The notes under the pieces: generated by a model
Seen by the model: only the letters and a program-made list of their open reading frames with translations
Told to the model about the DNA's origin: nothing
Database searches by the model: none
Shown here: positions 1-9,507 of the stretch, piece by piece
Layout of the letters: every line of letters begins with the position of its first letter
How positions within the stretch are numbered: position 1 is the stretch's first letter
Assembly: GCA_002707685.1 (NCBI GenBank)
Contig: PANQ01000028.1
Location: forward strand, 1 to 58,087
Origin: Porticoccus sp.
GTDB taxonomy: Bacteria > Pseudomonadota > Gammaproteobacteria > Pseudomonadales > Porticoccaceae
Direction of reading: 5' to 3'
Length of the DNA: 58,087 bases
Program-made: the position numbers and the translations under genes

Positions 1-66
1 AGGCACTCTGCCAATGGCTATGTCAGCCCGGCAGAGTTTGAAAGGATTGCGGCAGTAGCCGCATAG
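1..66 (+). CDS. 3' end of an IS3-family transposase (OrfB), partial
   Basis: The frame is open from the first base and ends at a TAG at 64-66. It encodes 21 residues with the HSANGYVSPAEFE pattern typical of the extreme C-terminus of IS3-family DDE transposases (compare the common H-S-x-L-G-Y-x-S-P-x-x-F-E). The rest of the gene lies outside the window. It is the catalytic subunit of an insertion sequence that has landed beside the gene cassettes. The family call rests on this short tail plus the terminal-repeat-like sequence just after it. Confidence 0.75.
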   Translation, partial: RHSANGYVSPAEFERIAAVAA

Positions 67-70
67 TTAG

Positions 71-97
71 AGTGTCTACTTTTTTTGGGTATGACCA
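71..97 (+). mobile_element. Right terminal repeat of the IS3-family element
   Basis: Directly after the transposase stop comes AGTGTCTACTTTTTTTGGG followed by TATGACCA, which looks like an IS3-family right inverted repeat (GTGT-C-TAC/T with a T-run and a GGG-TATG core). The left end is outside the window, so the repeat cannot be paired and the exact boundary is approximate. The next gene's ATG at 102 falls just beyond it. Confidence 0.5.
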
Positions 98-101
98 CTG
101 T

Positions 102-497
102 ATGAAATATCCATTTGAACCTAAATCTACTTCATATATTGAACCTGGACAGTTCTGGGCAATTCCATTAAGCAACGGAAGCTATGCGAGCGGTGTTGTT
201 GTAGCGAAGCTAACGGACCTTCACGATAACAAAGTGAGCACGAGTTCATTTCTGGCTGCATTAATTGATTGGACTGGGGAGCAACTGCCTACGGAGGACA
301 GCATTAGAGAGGCAGAAATCTTGAAATTAGGAGAAGCTCATCTAAAGGCTATTCAAACAACAGGAGGAAGCATATTGGGTAAGTCATCATTTAGCTTCCT
401 CGGTGATAGCCCACGAACCAAAACTGACGACATAGTTACAATGGGCTATTCGGTTTTAAAGAACTTGGCAGAAAAGAAGTATGTCACCAACAGTTAA
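102..497 (+). CDS. Cassette-borne small protein, Imm26-like
   Basis: This is a 131-residue protein without signal peptide or membrane segment. The stretch near residues 11-27, IEPGQFWAIPLSNGSYASG, resembles the start of Imm26-type immunity domains (PGD-x-F-x-I-P-L-x-x-G-x-Y-A-x-G). I chose ATG 102 because the longer frame, starting at GTG 72, would use codons lying in the insertion-sequence end. No Shine-Dalgarno sequence is visible before it, so the IS may have removed the native leader. The stop codon lies inside an attC-like site, as is usual for an integron cassette gene. Function is unproven: an immunity role is an inference from a short motif, and cassette genes are often unassignable. 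No cognate toxin is present. Confidence 0.6.
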   Translation: MKYPFEPKSTSYIEPGQFWAIPLSNGSYASGVVVAKLTDLHDNKVSTSSFLAALIDWTGEQLPTEDSIREAEILKLGEAHLKAIQTTGGSILGKSSFSFLGDSPRTKTDDIVTMGYSVLKNLAEKKYVTNS

Positions 498-572
498 CAA
501 GCACATCAAAAACCGCTCCACTTCGTTGCGCTGGACGTCGCTAACGCTCCGCCTTTTATGTGGGCGTTAAGA
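492..572 (+). other. attC-like recombination site of an integron gene cassette
   Basis: This is an approximately 81-bp imperfect inverted repeat. The outer arms TAACAAGCACAT (495-506) and ATGTGGGCGTTA (558-569) pair with few mismatches. The core sites are close to the consensus: AGTTAAC at 492-498 (RYYYAAC with one mismatch) and GTTAAGA at 566-572 (GTTRRRY with one mismatch). The position fits a cassette, starting inside the stop of one small gene and ending 25 bp before the next. No integrase gene is in the window. Confidence 0.7.
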
Positions 573-596
573 TCATTCTAGCTCCGAGCAAATAAT

Positions 597-1007
597 ATGG
601 AAAAAAAGAAATACGAAGCAGAGTGGTGTTTGCTTCAAAATCAATTTGAAAGCTACGAAAAGCACTCATTGTATATAAAGCTAAGCAGCATCCTGATGTT
701 ATTTTTATCAGAAATATTTAGTGTCAGTATGACATCAACATTCTTAATCTTATTGGTTTTATGGCTACAAGATGCAATCTGGAAAACCTTTCAATCACGA
801 ATAGAGCCCAGATTATTAAAAATTGAAAAGAACATTAGAGAAAAAACTGAAGGAAATGAGTTTCAGTTCAACAAAGAATATCAATTAGTCGAAACCAGTA
901 GTCTATCAAAAATCCTAGAATATGCTAAACAAGCTATACGGCCAACTGTAGCGTTTCCGCACATTGTATTGATGATTATTCTTGTTGGCTGCTCTGTTGT
1001 TGGGTGA
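597..1007 (+). CDS. Cassette-borne membrane protein, unknown function
   Basis: This is a 136-residue protein of AT-rich codon use. Residues about 24-58 form one or two hydrophobic segments (LSSILMLFLSEIFSV and TFLILLVLWL), followed by a charged, Lys/Glu-rich middle (about 70-110) and a last hydrophobic segment (about 118-136) that runs to the C-terminus. I do not recognise a domain. It lies 25 bp after a complete attC-like site, and a perfect attC core (ATTTAAC) begins 4 bp after its stop, so it is the second cassette of an array. Promoterless small membrane proteins are common cassette cargo. The start ATG has only a weak ribosome site. Confidence 0.6.
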   Translation: MEKKKYEAEWCLLQNQFESYEKHSLYIKLSSILMLFLSEIFSVSMTSTFLILLVLWLQDAIWKTFQSRIEPRLLKIEKNIREKTEGNEFQFNKEYQLVETSSLSKILEYAKQAIRPTVAFPHIVLMIILVGCSVVG

Positions 1008-1010
1008 GAA

Positions 1011-1030
1011 ATTTAACAAAGATAAGGGAT
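1011..1030 (+). other. Interrupted second attC site
   Basis: ATTTAAC (1011-1017) matches the RYYYAAC core exactly and sits 4 bp after the stop of the preceding cassette gene. No matching GTTRRRY half follows. Instead the sequence passes within 13 bp into the inverted repeat of the RAYT-type unit. The simplest reading is insertion into, or deletion through, the attC. Confidence 0.5.
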
Positions 1031-1038
1031 AAGTGGGG

Positions 1039-1572
1039 TCAGATCAGACTTTTCACCGGCCTGCCCATCCGGGCCTGCCTAACTCGCCTGCCGTACAACA
1101 CTTCCACCTCATCCTTAAAGCTTTCATTCCCTAGCTCCAGCCCCTTATTCACTGCCCTGCGGATGTCTTCTATCAGTTTTCCATCCACATGGGCCTTGAA
1201 TAAGGCACGGTATACCGCCATCCGCTCCTGTTTATTTCTACCCAACTTCAGGTATTCATGGTGCGGTGTACATAAGCCTGTATCAACACCAAGGCCATTT
1301 GATCGGTAGCTGGACCATGGATATTCTGCCGGGGCCCCTACCATTGACGCCCTCACCGGGTTCAACTCGATATACCGGTAACACTGTAAAAGGTAGGTTT
1401 CTGACTGCACTACACTCGATTTAAAGCGTCCTTCCCACAATGTGCCGCTACGCTGGTTGATGATTGAAGTAACGAACGTAACGCCGTCCCAGCGCCTGCA
1501 TCATGGCTGATAACGCGCCATCGGTTTTTGGTGTTAACAGCAAATGAACATAATTGAAGCAGACCTGTGTAC
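1039..1572 (-). pseudogene. RAYT / IS200-like transposase remnant, 5'-truncated and frameshifted
   Basis: Residues recognisable in two frames make one C-terminal part of a Y1-type transposase. NYVHLLLTPKTDGALSAMMQ is followed by a one-base frameshift near 1450, then by QRSGTLWEGRFKSS and the Y-R-Y-I-E-L-N-P-V-R-A motif typical of the family. The upstream half, with the HUH region, is missing; the remaining sequence abuts the region upstream of the cytochrome gene. The final stop lies within the left inverted repeat. The gene cannot encode an active enzyme. Confidence 0.75.
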
Positions 1573-1629
1573 TGCTTACCCTGCATAAAAGATTTATTTG
1601 TGATTCGGGTTTGTCTGAAGGAGATATTT

Positions 1630-2154
1630 ATGAAAAGTGATTCAAAAGCACGATACGGTACCATTTCGCGCCTTTTTCATTGGGTGATTGCTCTACTCGT
1701 CTTGTGGCAGGCCATGAAGATTTTCGACCGTATAAATGATGGCGAGCACTGGGTCGGTCAGGTACTGGTGCCGTGGCACATCTCAATTGGTGTGCTGATA
1801 CTGTTGCTGATGGTGTTGCGTATCGTTTGGGCTTTGCGCAACCGGGGCAACCGCCCATCGGCGCCACCAGCATTGCTGGGCTTCTTGGCCAAGGCCGGTC
1901 ACCTCACCATGTATGTCTTGCTGGTGCTATTGCCGGTCACCGGCATCAGTTTCATGATTGGCGAGGGTTACGGGTTGACTGTCTTCGGCATGGAGCTGCT
2001 AGCTCGCGGCAAAGAAATCCCATGGCTTGCAGCCATCGGGGCGTTGCACTCGCCGATCGCCTTGCTGCTGCTGGCAACGGTAGCAGGGCACATCCTGATG
2101 GGGTTCTGGCACCACTTTGTTCGAAAAGACGGGTTACTGCGTCGGATGCTCTGA
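1630..2154 (+). CDS. Cytochrome b561 family protein
   Basis: This is a 174-residue inner-membrane di-haem b protein with four hydrophobic helices (about 15-32, 48-66, 86-108, 140-160). Likely haem ligands are the His residues in LFHW (near residue 17), VPWHIS, KAGHLTMY and AGHIL, matching the cytochrome b561/CybB pattern. Such proteins pass electrons from the quinone pool or from superoxide. I chose ATG 1630 because GAAGGAGATATTT precedes it; the longer frame runs back towards the transposase remnant. It is flanked by the inverted repeats of a mobile-looking unit and stands alone rather than in an operon. Family is certain; physiological partner unknown. Confidence 0.88.
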   Translation: MKSDSKARYGTISRLFHWVIALLVLWQAMKIFDRINDGEHWVGQVLVPWHISIGVLILLLMVLRIVWALRNRGNRPSAPPALLGFLAKAGHLTMYVLLVLLPVTGISFMIGEGYGLTVFGMELLARGKEIPWLAAIGALHSPIALLLLATVAGHILMGFWHHFVRKDGLLRRML

Positions 2155-2300
2155 CGTGGCTGTGGTTGGTGCTCAGAGGCAGATGTGCCGCAGAAACCTG
2201 TCGTAGCAGTTGAAAACTCACAACGCTATGGAGAGGGGCTCATGTTTCACTATGCCGCTTCACTCCAATGCTTTCCTCATGGCGGGTGTTAAGGATCGAC

Positions 2301-2359
2301 AAATGGGGTCATATATGGCATTCCTGCAATCCGATGGAAAGTCTGATCTGACCCCACTT
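2301..2359. repeat. Terminal hairpin of the RAYT-type unit
   Basis: AAATGGGGTC (2301-2310) can pair with GACCCCACTT (2350-2359), and the right half also pairs with the copy at 1031. A palindrome with a GGGG/CCCC stem at an element end is the kind of structure RAYT enzymes recognise. Apart from this I see nothing in 2155-2371. Confidence 0.5.
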
Positions 2360-2371
2360 ACACTTCTTACA

Positions 2372-3568
2372 CTACCCCGGCTGGCCATCCACCCGGGGCG
2401 TCACCAGCATCGGGATGTAGAACAGAGTGAACAGCGCAAATGCCAATATCCAGCTCAACTGGGATAGACCAACCCAAAGAGTGTAATAGGCAGGCACCAA
2501 TAGCGGGACAAAGACCCGCAGCATTGCAGCACCAGTAAGCAGCAGGAACATCCAGATTACTGCCGAGGGCGGTGCAGAGATATCGCGTCCGGTGTGCCCC
2601 AGGGACACCCTGGCCATCATGCCGAGGGTCATCAGGCCAATGCCCCCGAGGGCAAAGGCGTGCACCGCCAGGAACGGGGAAATGCCAGTCAGGGCTGCCG
2701 CCACGTTCAGGGCAAAGCCCACCACCACCAAGCCGTAGGCAACATGCAGCACCCACAGTAATGGCTTACGCCAGATACCTTTGGTGTGCCAACCGAACAG
2801 GCGAAGTCCCAGTAGTACGGTCAGAACGGCAGCCACGACTATTGTCGGCAGGCTTCCCGGCGCGAGCAGCTCAGCGGCAATAAAGGCGACCATCAGGAAC
2901 GGCACGGCCCTGTCCAGCCAGAGGTAGTTGGTCAGGGTGACCGAATAGCCGACACCACGCTCGGTGAAGAAGGGAATGACCCGCCGCCCCATCATCAGCA
3001 CCAGGGCAATGATGGTGTAAAAACCCAGGTACAGCCCCAGCCGGATACCATCGGCCACAACCCCGTAAATCCCCAGGTAAAAGAGGCAGTTGCCGATAAA
3101 CAATAGCGATAACACGGCAATCACCACGAAATTACGCTGGGATCTGGCCCGGATCACCGGTACCGCTACGGCAGGAATCAGCAGTGCCATAAACAACAAA
3201 TCGGCGGCAGCCGTCCACAACAGAGGCACCCTCTGCCCCGCCAGTGGCAACAATCTCGCCACCAGCCACAGTAAAAACAAGAGCAACAATGGCAGTCCAC
3301 GGGGCATTTGCAAACCGGTCCAGTTTTTTACCGCTGTCAGCAGGAACCCGGCTATCACCGCCATGGCGTAGCCATAGATCATCTCATGAGCATGCCAGGT
3401 GATCGGGGCCAATTCATTCAAGGGAGAGAGTATTTGCAACGGAAAAATCGCCGCCCAGATCGACATGGACAGCACCGCAAACAGGGCCGCACCCATAAAG
3501 AAAGGCCGGAAACCCAGGTTAAGCCATGCCGGCGAATGACTTGATTGAGGCTCTTGTATTTCGGTCAT
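2372..3568 (-). CDS. nnrS: NnrS family haem-copper membrane protein
   Basis: This is a 398-residue, very hydrophobic protein with about twelve membrane helices, opening with PAWLNLGFRPFFMGA and containing TWHAHEMIYGYA, both hallmarks of NnrS. NnrS is an inner-membrane haem protein tied to nitrosative stress and often controlled by NnrR/DNR/FNR regulators in denitrifiers. It starts 11 bp after the moaA stop, so the two are almost certainly one transcript, and the FNR-like site upstream of moaA would control both. The length is normal. The right repeat of a mobile unit lies 13 bp beyond its stop. No nitrite or NO reductase gene is in the window. Confidence 0.9.
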   Translation of the reverse strand: MTEIQEPQSSHSPAWLNLGFRPFFMGAALFAVLSMSIWAAIFPLQILSPLNELAPITWHAHEMIYGYAMAVIAGFLLTAVKNWTGLQMPRGLPLLLLFLLWLVARLLPLAGQRVPLLWTAAADLLFMALLIPAVAVPVIRARSQRNFVVIAVLSLLFIGNCLFYLGIYGVVADGIRLGLYLGFYTIIALVLMMGRRVIPFFTERGVGYSVTLTNYLWLDRAVPFLMVAFIAAELLAPGSLPTIVVAAVLTVLLGLRLFGWHTKGIWRKPLLWVLHVAYGLVVVGFALNVAAALTGISPFLAVHAFALGGIGLMTLGMMARVSLGHTGRDISAPPSAVIWMFLLLTGAAMLRVFVPLLVPAYYTLWVGLSQLSWILAFALFTLFYIPMLVTPRVDGQPG

Positions 3569-3579
3569 CCTGATTCCCG

Positions 3580-4584
3580 TTAACCACCTGTGGCATTCAT
3601 AAAACGCAATACTTGCGGTTTGTCATCATGGTAAAAATAGTGTCGTTCCGGCTTCAATGCCATTGCATTGACAATAGCATTCTGCAAAGCGGGCATGTCT
3701 TGGGGATAACGGCGTATCACCGCACGCAGATCCACCGAGTGTTCATTACCGAGACACAGTAATAACCGGCCTTCGCAGGTAACCCGAACCCGGTTGCAAC
3801 TGTCGCAAAAATTGTGGCTGTGGGGAGAAATAAAACCAATGCGACTGGTGCTGCCGGCAATGCGGTAGTAACGGGACGGCCCGGCAGTGCTCTCGGTGCT
3901 GGCCAACAGTGGATAATAATCACCGATTCGCTGCCGGATTTCCTCACTGGTGACCAGCCCGCCCTGCCGATCGCGACAGCCGACATCGCCCAGCGGCATT
4001 TCCTCAATAAAGCTGATATCCAGACTCCGCGCCAGGGCAAACTCCACCAGCGCGACCACCTCGTCATCGTTCTGACCGCGCACGATCACGCTGTTCAATT
4101 TGATGCGCTCGATACCGGCCTGCTGCGCCGCCTCAATGCTAGACAATACTTGCGGCAGTTTACCGGTGCGGGTAATGGCACTGAAACGCTCAGGATGCAA
4201 CGAATCAAGACTGATATTTATACGCCGCACACCGGCGGCTGCCAGTGCCGGGGCGGTGTTGCGCAACTGGGAGCCATTGGTGGTGAGCGTCAATTCATCC
4301 AACCCGCGCAGCGAGCCCAGGTTGCCGATCAACGACATGACGTTTTTGCGCACCAGCGGCTCTCCCCCGGTCAGACGGATACGCTTGACTCCCAGGGATA
4401 CAAAAGCCTGTCCCAGGAAAGCCATCTCTTCCAGCGTGAGCAGTTGCTGGCGCGGCAGAAACCGCATGTCCTCCGCCATACAATAGACGCAACGAAAATC
4501 ACAGCGATCGGTCACCGACAGACGCAGGTAGTCAACAACGCGACCAAAACGATCCTCCAGAACGGCCTGGGGTTCACTCTGCAT
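3580..4584 (-). CDS. moaA: GTP 3',8-cyclase MoaA (copy 1)
   Basis: This radical SAM enzyme makes the first step of molybdenum cofactor synthesis, turning GTP into 3',8-cyclo-GTP. The N-terminal cluster motif is C28-x3-C32-x2-C35 in CDFRCVYC. The C-terminal second [4Fe-4S] site is CDSCNRV followed by a third Cys 13 residues on. The protein ends in Gly-Gly, the tail that enters the MoaA active site. It is 334 residues long, full length, with GGAG 9 bp before the ATG. It leads a moaA-nnrS operon, unlike the second copy beside mobA at 24 kb, to which I estimate 70-75% identity by eye. This copy is probably induced under low oxygen. Confidence 0.95.
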   Translation of the reverse strand: MQSEPQAVLEDRFGRVVDYLRLSVTDRCDFRCVYCMAEDMRFLPRQQLLTLEEMAFLGQAFVSLGVKRIRLTGGEPLVRKNVMSLIGNLGSLRGLDELTLTTNGSQLRNTAPALAAAGVRRINISLDSLHPERFSAITRTGKLPQVLSSIEAAQQAGIERIKLNSVIVRGQNDDEVVALVEFALARSLDISFIEEMPLGDVGCRDRQGGLVTSEEIRQRIGDYYPLLASTESTAGPSRYYRIAGSTSRIGFISPHSHNFCDSCNRVRVTCEGRLLLCLGNEHSVDLRAVIRRYPQDMPALQNAIVNAMALKPERHYFYHDDKPQVLRFMNATGG

Positions 4585-4640
4585 AGCTGGTGCTCCACAA
4601 CTGCTTCAGTGTAAATACGTGTTTTCTTCCGGTGATCTCT

Positions 4641-4681
4641 AGTTTAGGAATCGACAGCCTCGATTCGTTGATCGAAGTCAA
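4641..4681 (-). promoter_or_regulatory. FNR/ANR-type box and -10 element for moaA-nnrS
   Basis: TTGATCGAAGTCAA at 4668-4681 matches the FNR consensus TTGAT-N4-ATCAA with one mismatch. On the minus strand it is followed after 21 bp by TAAACT (4646-4641), a fair -10. That spacing is close to that of a class II FNR-activated promoter, where the box is centred near -41.5. A start site near 4634 would leave about a 50-base leader. The box might also act on the divergent porin gene, whose candidate -10 (TAACTT at 4704-4709) is weaker. Confidence 0.65.
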
Positions 4682-4821
4682 ACTTACCCATGTAATTAGC
4701 TGTTAACTTGCCACAGGAAGGAAAAAAATTCCTTCAAATTCATTAAGTTAATACCAAGGTATCATTCACCATACCACTTTGGTAGCGGCTTCAGGAAACG
4801 ACCTGAATTGGGGATTAGATC

Positions 4822-6066
4822 ATGAAAAAAGCTGTTGCAACAAAATCAAAAGTGGCCTTCGCCACCGCCATTATGATGGTGGCAGTGGGAATGGCTGGCA
4901 CGGCATCTGCCACTGCCGAAGAAGTCACCAGTTTGTCCGAAATCTTTACCAAGGGTGATATCAACCTGTCCTTCCGCTACCGCTATGAGTACGTGGATCA
5001 GGATGTCGATACCCTGAATGTCGCCAAGGCGTCCACCCTGAAATCCCGCCTGACCCTGACCTCCGCCAGCTTTCATGGCTTTTCGGGGCTGCTCGAGGTC
5101 GATGACGTCGCCCAGATTGGCAGCGAAAGCTATGCCACGCCGTCCAATGGCAAGGCCTCACAATATCCCATCGTCGCCGACCCGGACGGCACCGATATCA
5201 ACCAGGCTTTCCTGAAATACAAGAATGACTACTTTGCCGGTACCGCCGGTCGCCAACGCATCAACCATGCCGGCCAGCGTTTTGTCGGCGGGGTGGGCTG
5301 GCGCCAGAATGAACAGACCTACGACGCCTTGCGCCTGGAACTACCCGTCGGACCGATCAAGTTGGACTACAGCTACATCTGGGACGTCAACCGGGTGTTC
5401 GGACCTGATACTGGCGGCGCTCAGCCCCGTCGTTTTGACTCCGACTCCCACGCCCTGTACCTGTCCTACTCGCCCGCGGCGGGACACAACATCGGCGTCT
5501 ACGCCTACCTGCTGGACTTTGACAACCGGGTGGAAAACGTCACCGGCAACTCTTCCCAGACCTACGGTGTGGAATATAACGGCGCCTTTGGTCCGATCAC
5601 CGTCGCCGCAGCGGCTGCATCCCAGACCGATTACGGTGACAATGCCACCGACTACGACGCCGAGTACTACCTGGTGGAACTGGGCACCAAAGTCAAGGGT
5701 GTTGGCCTGGGTATAGGTTACGAACTGCTGGGCAGCGATGACGGTAAGAAAGCCTTCAGCACCCCGCTGGCCACCCTGCACAAATTCCAGGGCTGGGCGG
5801 ACATGTTCCTGGTCACCCCCAACGACGGTATTGAAGATCTGTATTTCAAGGTGACCAGCAGTGTGGCAGGCGTGTCCCTCGCCGCTTTCTACCACGACTT
5901 CAATGCCGACGAGGGCAGCGCTGATTACGGTGAAGAATTTGACATCGTCGCCACCTACCCGATCAACAGGAACCTGTCGGTGGAGCTGAAATACGCCATG
6001 TACAATGCTGACGAGTTTGCGGTGGATACCGAGAAAGTCTGGTTTACCGTCAACTACACATTCTGA
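4822..6066 (+). CDS. Outer-membrane beta-barrel porin
   Basis: This is a 414-residue protein. Residues 1-32 form a signal peptide (Lys-rich start, hydrophobic AFATAIMMVAVGMAG, cleavage after ATASA/TA-type sequence). The rest is alternating aromatic/polar beta-strand sequence rich in Tyr, Asp and Gly, and it ends in VNYTF with the terminal aromatic needed for BAM-dependent insertion. It looks like the alginate-export/OprO-like porin groups, with RYRYEYVDQD near the first strand, but I cannot fix the substrate. It is monocistronic, ended by a strong hairpin at 6122-6153, and divergent from moaA-nnrS across an FNR-like site, so oxygen-responsive expression is possible. Confidence 0.8.
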   Translation: MKKAVATKSKVAFATAIMMVAVGMAGTASATAEEVTSLSEIFTKGDINLSFRYRYEYVDQDVDTLNVAKASTLKSRLTLTSASFHGFSGLLEVDDVAQIGSESYATPSNGKASQYPIVADPDGTDINQAFLKYKNDYFAGTAGRQRINHAGQRFVGGVGWRQNEQTYDALRLELPVGPIKLDYSYIWDVNRVFGPDTGGAQPRRFDSDSHALYLSYSPAAGHNIGVYAYLLDFDNRVENVTGNSSQTYGVEYNGAFGPITVAAAAASQTDYGDNATDYDAEYYLVELGTKVKGVGLGIGYELLGSDDGKKAFSTPLATLHKFQGWADMFLVTPNDGIEDLYFKVTSSVAGVSLAAFYHDFNADEGSADYGEEFDIVATYPINRNLSVELKYAMYNADEFAVDTEKVWFTVNYTF

Positions 6067-6120
6067 TCGAATGTCAGCCTGAACGACACGTTGGACTGGC
6101 GAGTATTTGACCGGAAAGTG

Positions 6121-6160
6121 CCCCGGGGTCGAGGTATCAGCGTCGACCCCGGGTTATCTT
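6121..6160 (+). terminator. Terminator hairpin after the porin gene
   Basis: CCCGGGGTCGA (6122-6132) and TCGACCCCGGG (6143-6153) form a perfect 11-bp stem with a 10-base loop, followed by TTATCTTT. The T-run is imperfect, but the stem is strong and stands 55 bp after the porin stop and before the thiC promoter. Confidence 0.7.
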
Positions 6161-6225
6161 TACTGACAGCGACTTTCCCCAAGGGAAAACTACTCCGCTG
6201 CTCACCGCCACAGCCGGGAATACGC

Positions 6226-6256
6226 TTGTTCAAAGTGTCCTCAGATTGCGTATAAT
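6226..6256 (+). promoter_or_regulatory. Sigma-70 promoter of the thiamine operon
   Basis: A perfect TATAAT at 6251-6256 lies 20 bp before the riboswitch. The best -35 candidates are TTGTTC or TGTTCA at 6226-6232 with 18-19 bp spacing. Transcription would start near 6263 and the transcript would include the whole aptamer. Confidence 0.65.
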
Positions 6257-6270
6257 GATCCATTACATGC

Positions 6271-6366
6271 TCTTGGGGTGCCGCAAGGCTGAGATGCTGT
6301 TTTTCCCGGAAGGGAGACAGCGAACCCATTGAACCTGATCCGGTTAGTATCGGCGTAGGGATGGGC
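6271..6366 (+). promoter_or_regulatory. TPP riboswitch (thi element)
   Basis: The conserved parts appear in order: GGGGTGC near 6275, GGCTGAGAT at 6287-6295, then ACCCATTGAACCTGATC (6324-6340), CGGTTAGTATCGGCGTAGG and GGAT. These are the pyrimidine- and pyrophosphate-sensing helices of the THI box. It lies 65 bp before thiC and lowers expression when thiamine pyrophosphate is plentiful. No clear T-run follows before thiC, so control by masking of the ribosome site (GAGGAG, 6420-6425) is more likely than by termination. Confidence 0.95.
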
Positions 6367-6422
6367 TCTCAATTACAGCAATGCCAATCTCTCTATGCCT
6401 CACAATTCATTCATTCCTGTGA

Positions 6423-8273
<1,851 letters not shown>

Positions 8274-8325
8274 GGCCGGTGCAAGACACAACCGCCCTTT
8301 TCTTGCCCCCCAGGGGAAATAACCC

Positions 8326-9480
8326 ATGCAGATAGCCATTGTCGGCGCCGGCATTATGGGTCGGGTACTCGCCTGGCAGTTAAGCCAGCGCGGGCACCGG
8401 CTCAGCATCTTCGACCGCGACCCCATTCACAGCGGCGATGCTGCGGCCTACACCGCCGCCGGCATGCTTACCCCCTACTCGGAAGTGGCCTCGGCGGAGC
8501 TCGCCATCCACGCCATGGGCATGGCTTCCCTGCCCCTGTGGTCGGCCATGGCCGATGCGTTGTCAGTCGCCGGCAGTGGCCGCTGCCACACCCAGTGCGA
8601 CAGTCCCTGCGACCAGTCCCATGAACCGGACTGCGACCTCTGCTTGCGCCAACTGGGCAGCCTGATTGTGGCCCATCCCGGCGATCGCGCCGACCACCGC
8701 CACTTCAACCAACAAGTGCAGAACAAACTGCATCCGACAGCCGAGCAGTTCCAGCAGTTAAATGCCGCGCAACTGGCGGACCTGGAACCGGAACTGGCGG
8801 ACCGCTTCAGTGAGGCCACCTACCTACCGGAGGAATCCTGGGTGGACAACGAACAGGCCATGGCCTGTCTGGCGGACGCCCTGTTGGCCAATCCCCACGT
8901 CAGCTGGTTCCCGGAAACCCCGGTGGAACAACTCGCCCCACACAGTCTGCGCGCCGGGAGTGAGAGCTACCGCTTCGACTGGGTGATCGACTGCCGCGGT
9001 CTCGCTGCCAAAGCCGACTGGCCACAATTGCGCGGCGTGCGCGGCGAACTGATGTGGCTGCGGGCGCCGGAGGTGAAGCTCAAGCACCTGGTGCGATTGA
9101 TGCACCCACGCTACCGCATCTACGTGGTGCCGCGACCCGATGATATCTACATCATCGGCGCCACCCAGATCGAAAGCGATAGCATGGAGCCGATTACCGT
9201 GCGCTCCAGCCTGGAACTGCTGTCCGCCGCCTACAGCCTGCACCCCGGCTTCGGCGAGGCGGAGATCGTTTCCACCCGGGTCAACTGCCGCCCGGCGCTG
9301 CCGGACAATTTACCGGCCATCCGTTGGCAGGACGGACTGATCCGCGCCAACGGCCTGTTCCGACACGGCTTTTTGCTGGCACCGGTAGTGGCCCGGGAAG
9401 TGGTGAACTGGCTGGAAAGCGGGGAAAGCTACCGCTCTCCCTATGCCGAACTGATTCAACCCCTGGCGGTTCCCGCCTGA
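8326..9480 (+). CDS. thiO: Glycine oxidase ThiO with a Cys-rich insertion
   Basis: This FAD enzyme of the DAO fold oxidises glycine to iminoglycine (dehydroglycine) for thiazole synthesis in aerobes. The dinucleotide motif GAGIMGRVLAWQL is at residues 7-19. RLMHPRYRIYVVPRPDD, GATQIESDS and a C-terminal NGLFRHGFLLAPVVA are typical of ThiO. At 384 residues it is slightly long because of a segment with five Cys (C87, C91, C95, C103, C106), where the ThiO proteins I know have none; it could bind a metal. AGGGGAAATAACCC precedes the ATG. It lies between thiC and thiS, as expected in the oxygen-dependent version of the pathway. Confidence 0.93.
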   Translation: MQIAIVGAGIMGRVLAWQLSQRGHRLSIFDRDPIHSGDAAAYTAAGMLTPYSEVASAELAIHAMGMASLPLWSAMADALSVAGSGRCHTQCDSPCDQSHEPDCDLCLRQLGSLIVAHPGDRADHRHFNQQVQNKLHPTAEQFQQLNAAQLADLEPELADRFSEATYLPEESWVDNEQAMACLADALLANPHVSWFPETPVEQLAPHSLRAGSESYRFDWVIDCRGLAAKADWPQLRGVRGELMWLRAPEVKLKHLVRLMHPRYRIYVVPRPDDIYIIGATQIESDSMEPITVRSSLELLSAAYSLHPGFGEAEIVSTRVNCRPALPDNLPAIRWQDGLIRANGLFRHGFLLAPVVAREVVNWLESGESYRSPYAELIQPLAVPA

Positions 9481-9507
9481 AACTCTGGACAACACAAAGG
9501 TGCAACC

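Larger units (their letters stand above)
1031..2359. mobile_element. Inverted-repeat-bounded unit carrying a RAYT remnant and cytochrome b561
   Basis: A 22-bp sequence at 1031-1052 (beginning AAGTGGGGTCAG) recurs as its exact reverse complement at 2338-2359. TGGGGTCAGA-type ends are typical of REP-associated tyrosine transposase (RAYT, IS200-like) elements, and a broken transposase of that type starts inside the left repeat. The unit lies between the cassette array and the 3' end of nnrS, ending 13 bp before the nnrS stop. Whether it moved as one piece with the cytochrome gene is inference. Confidence 0.55.
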
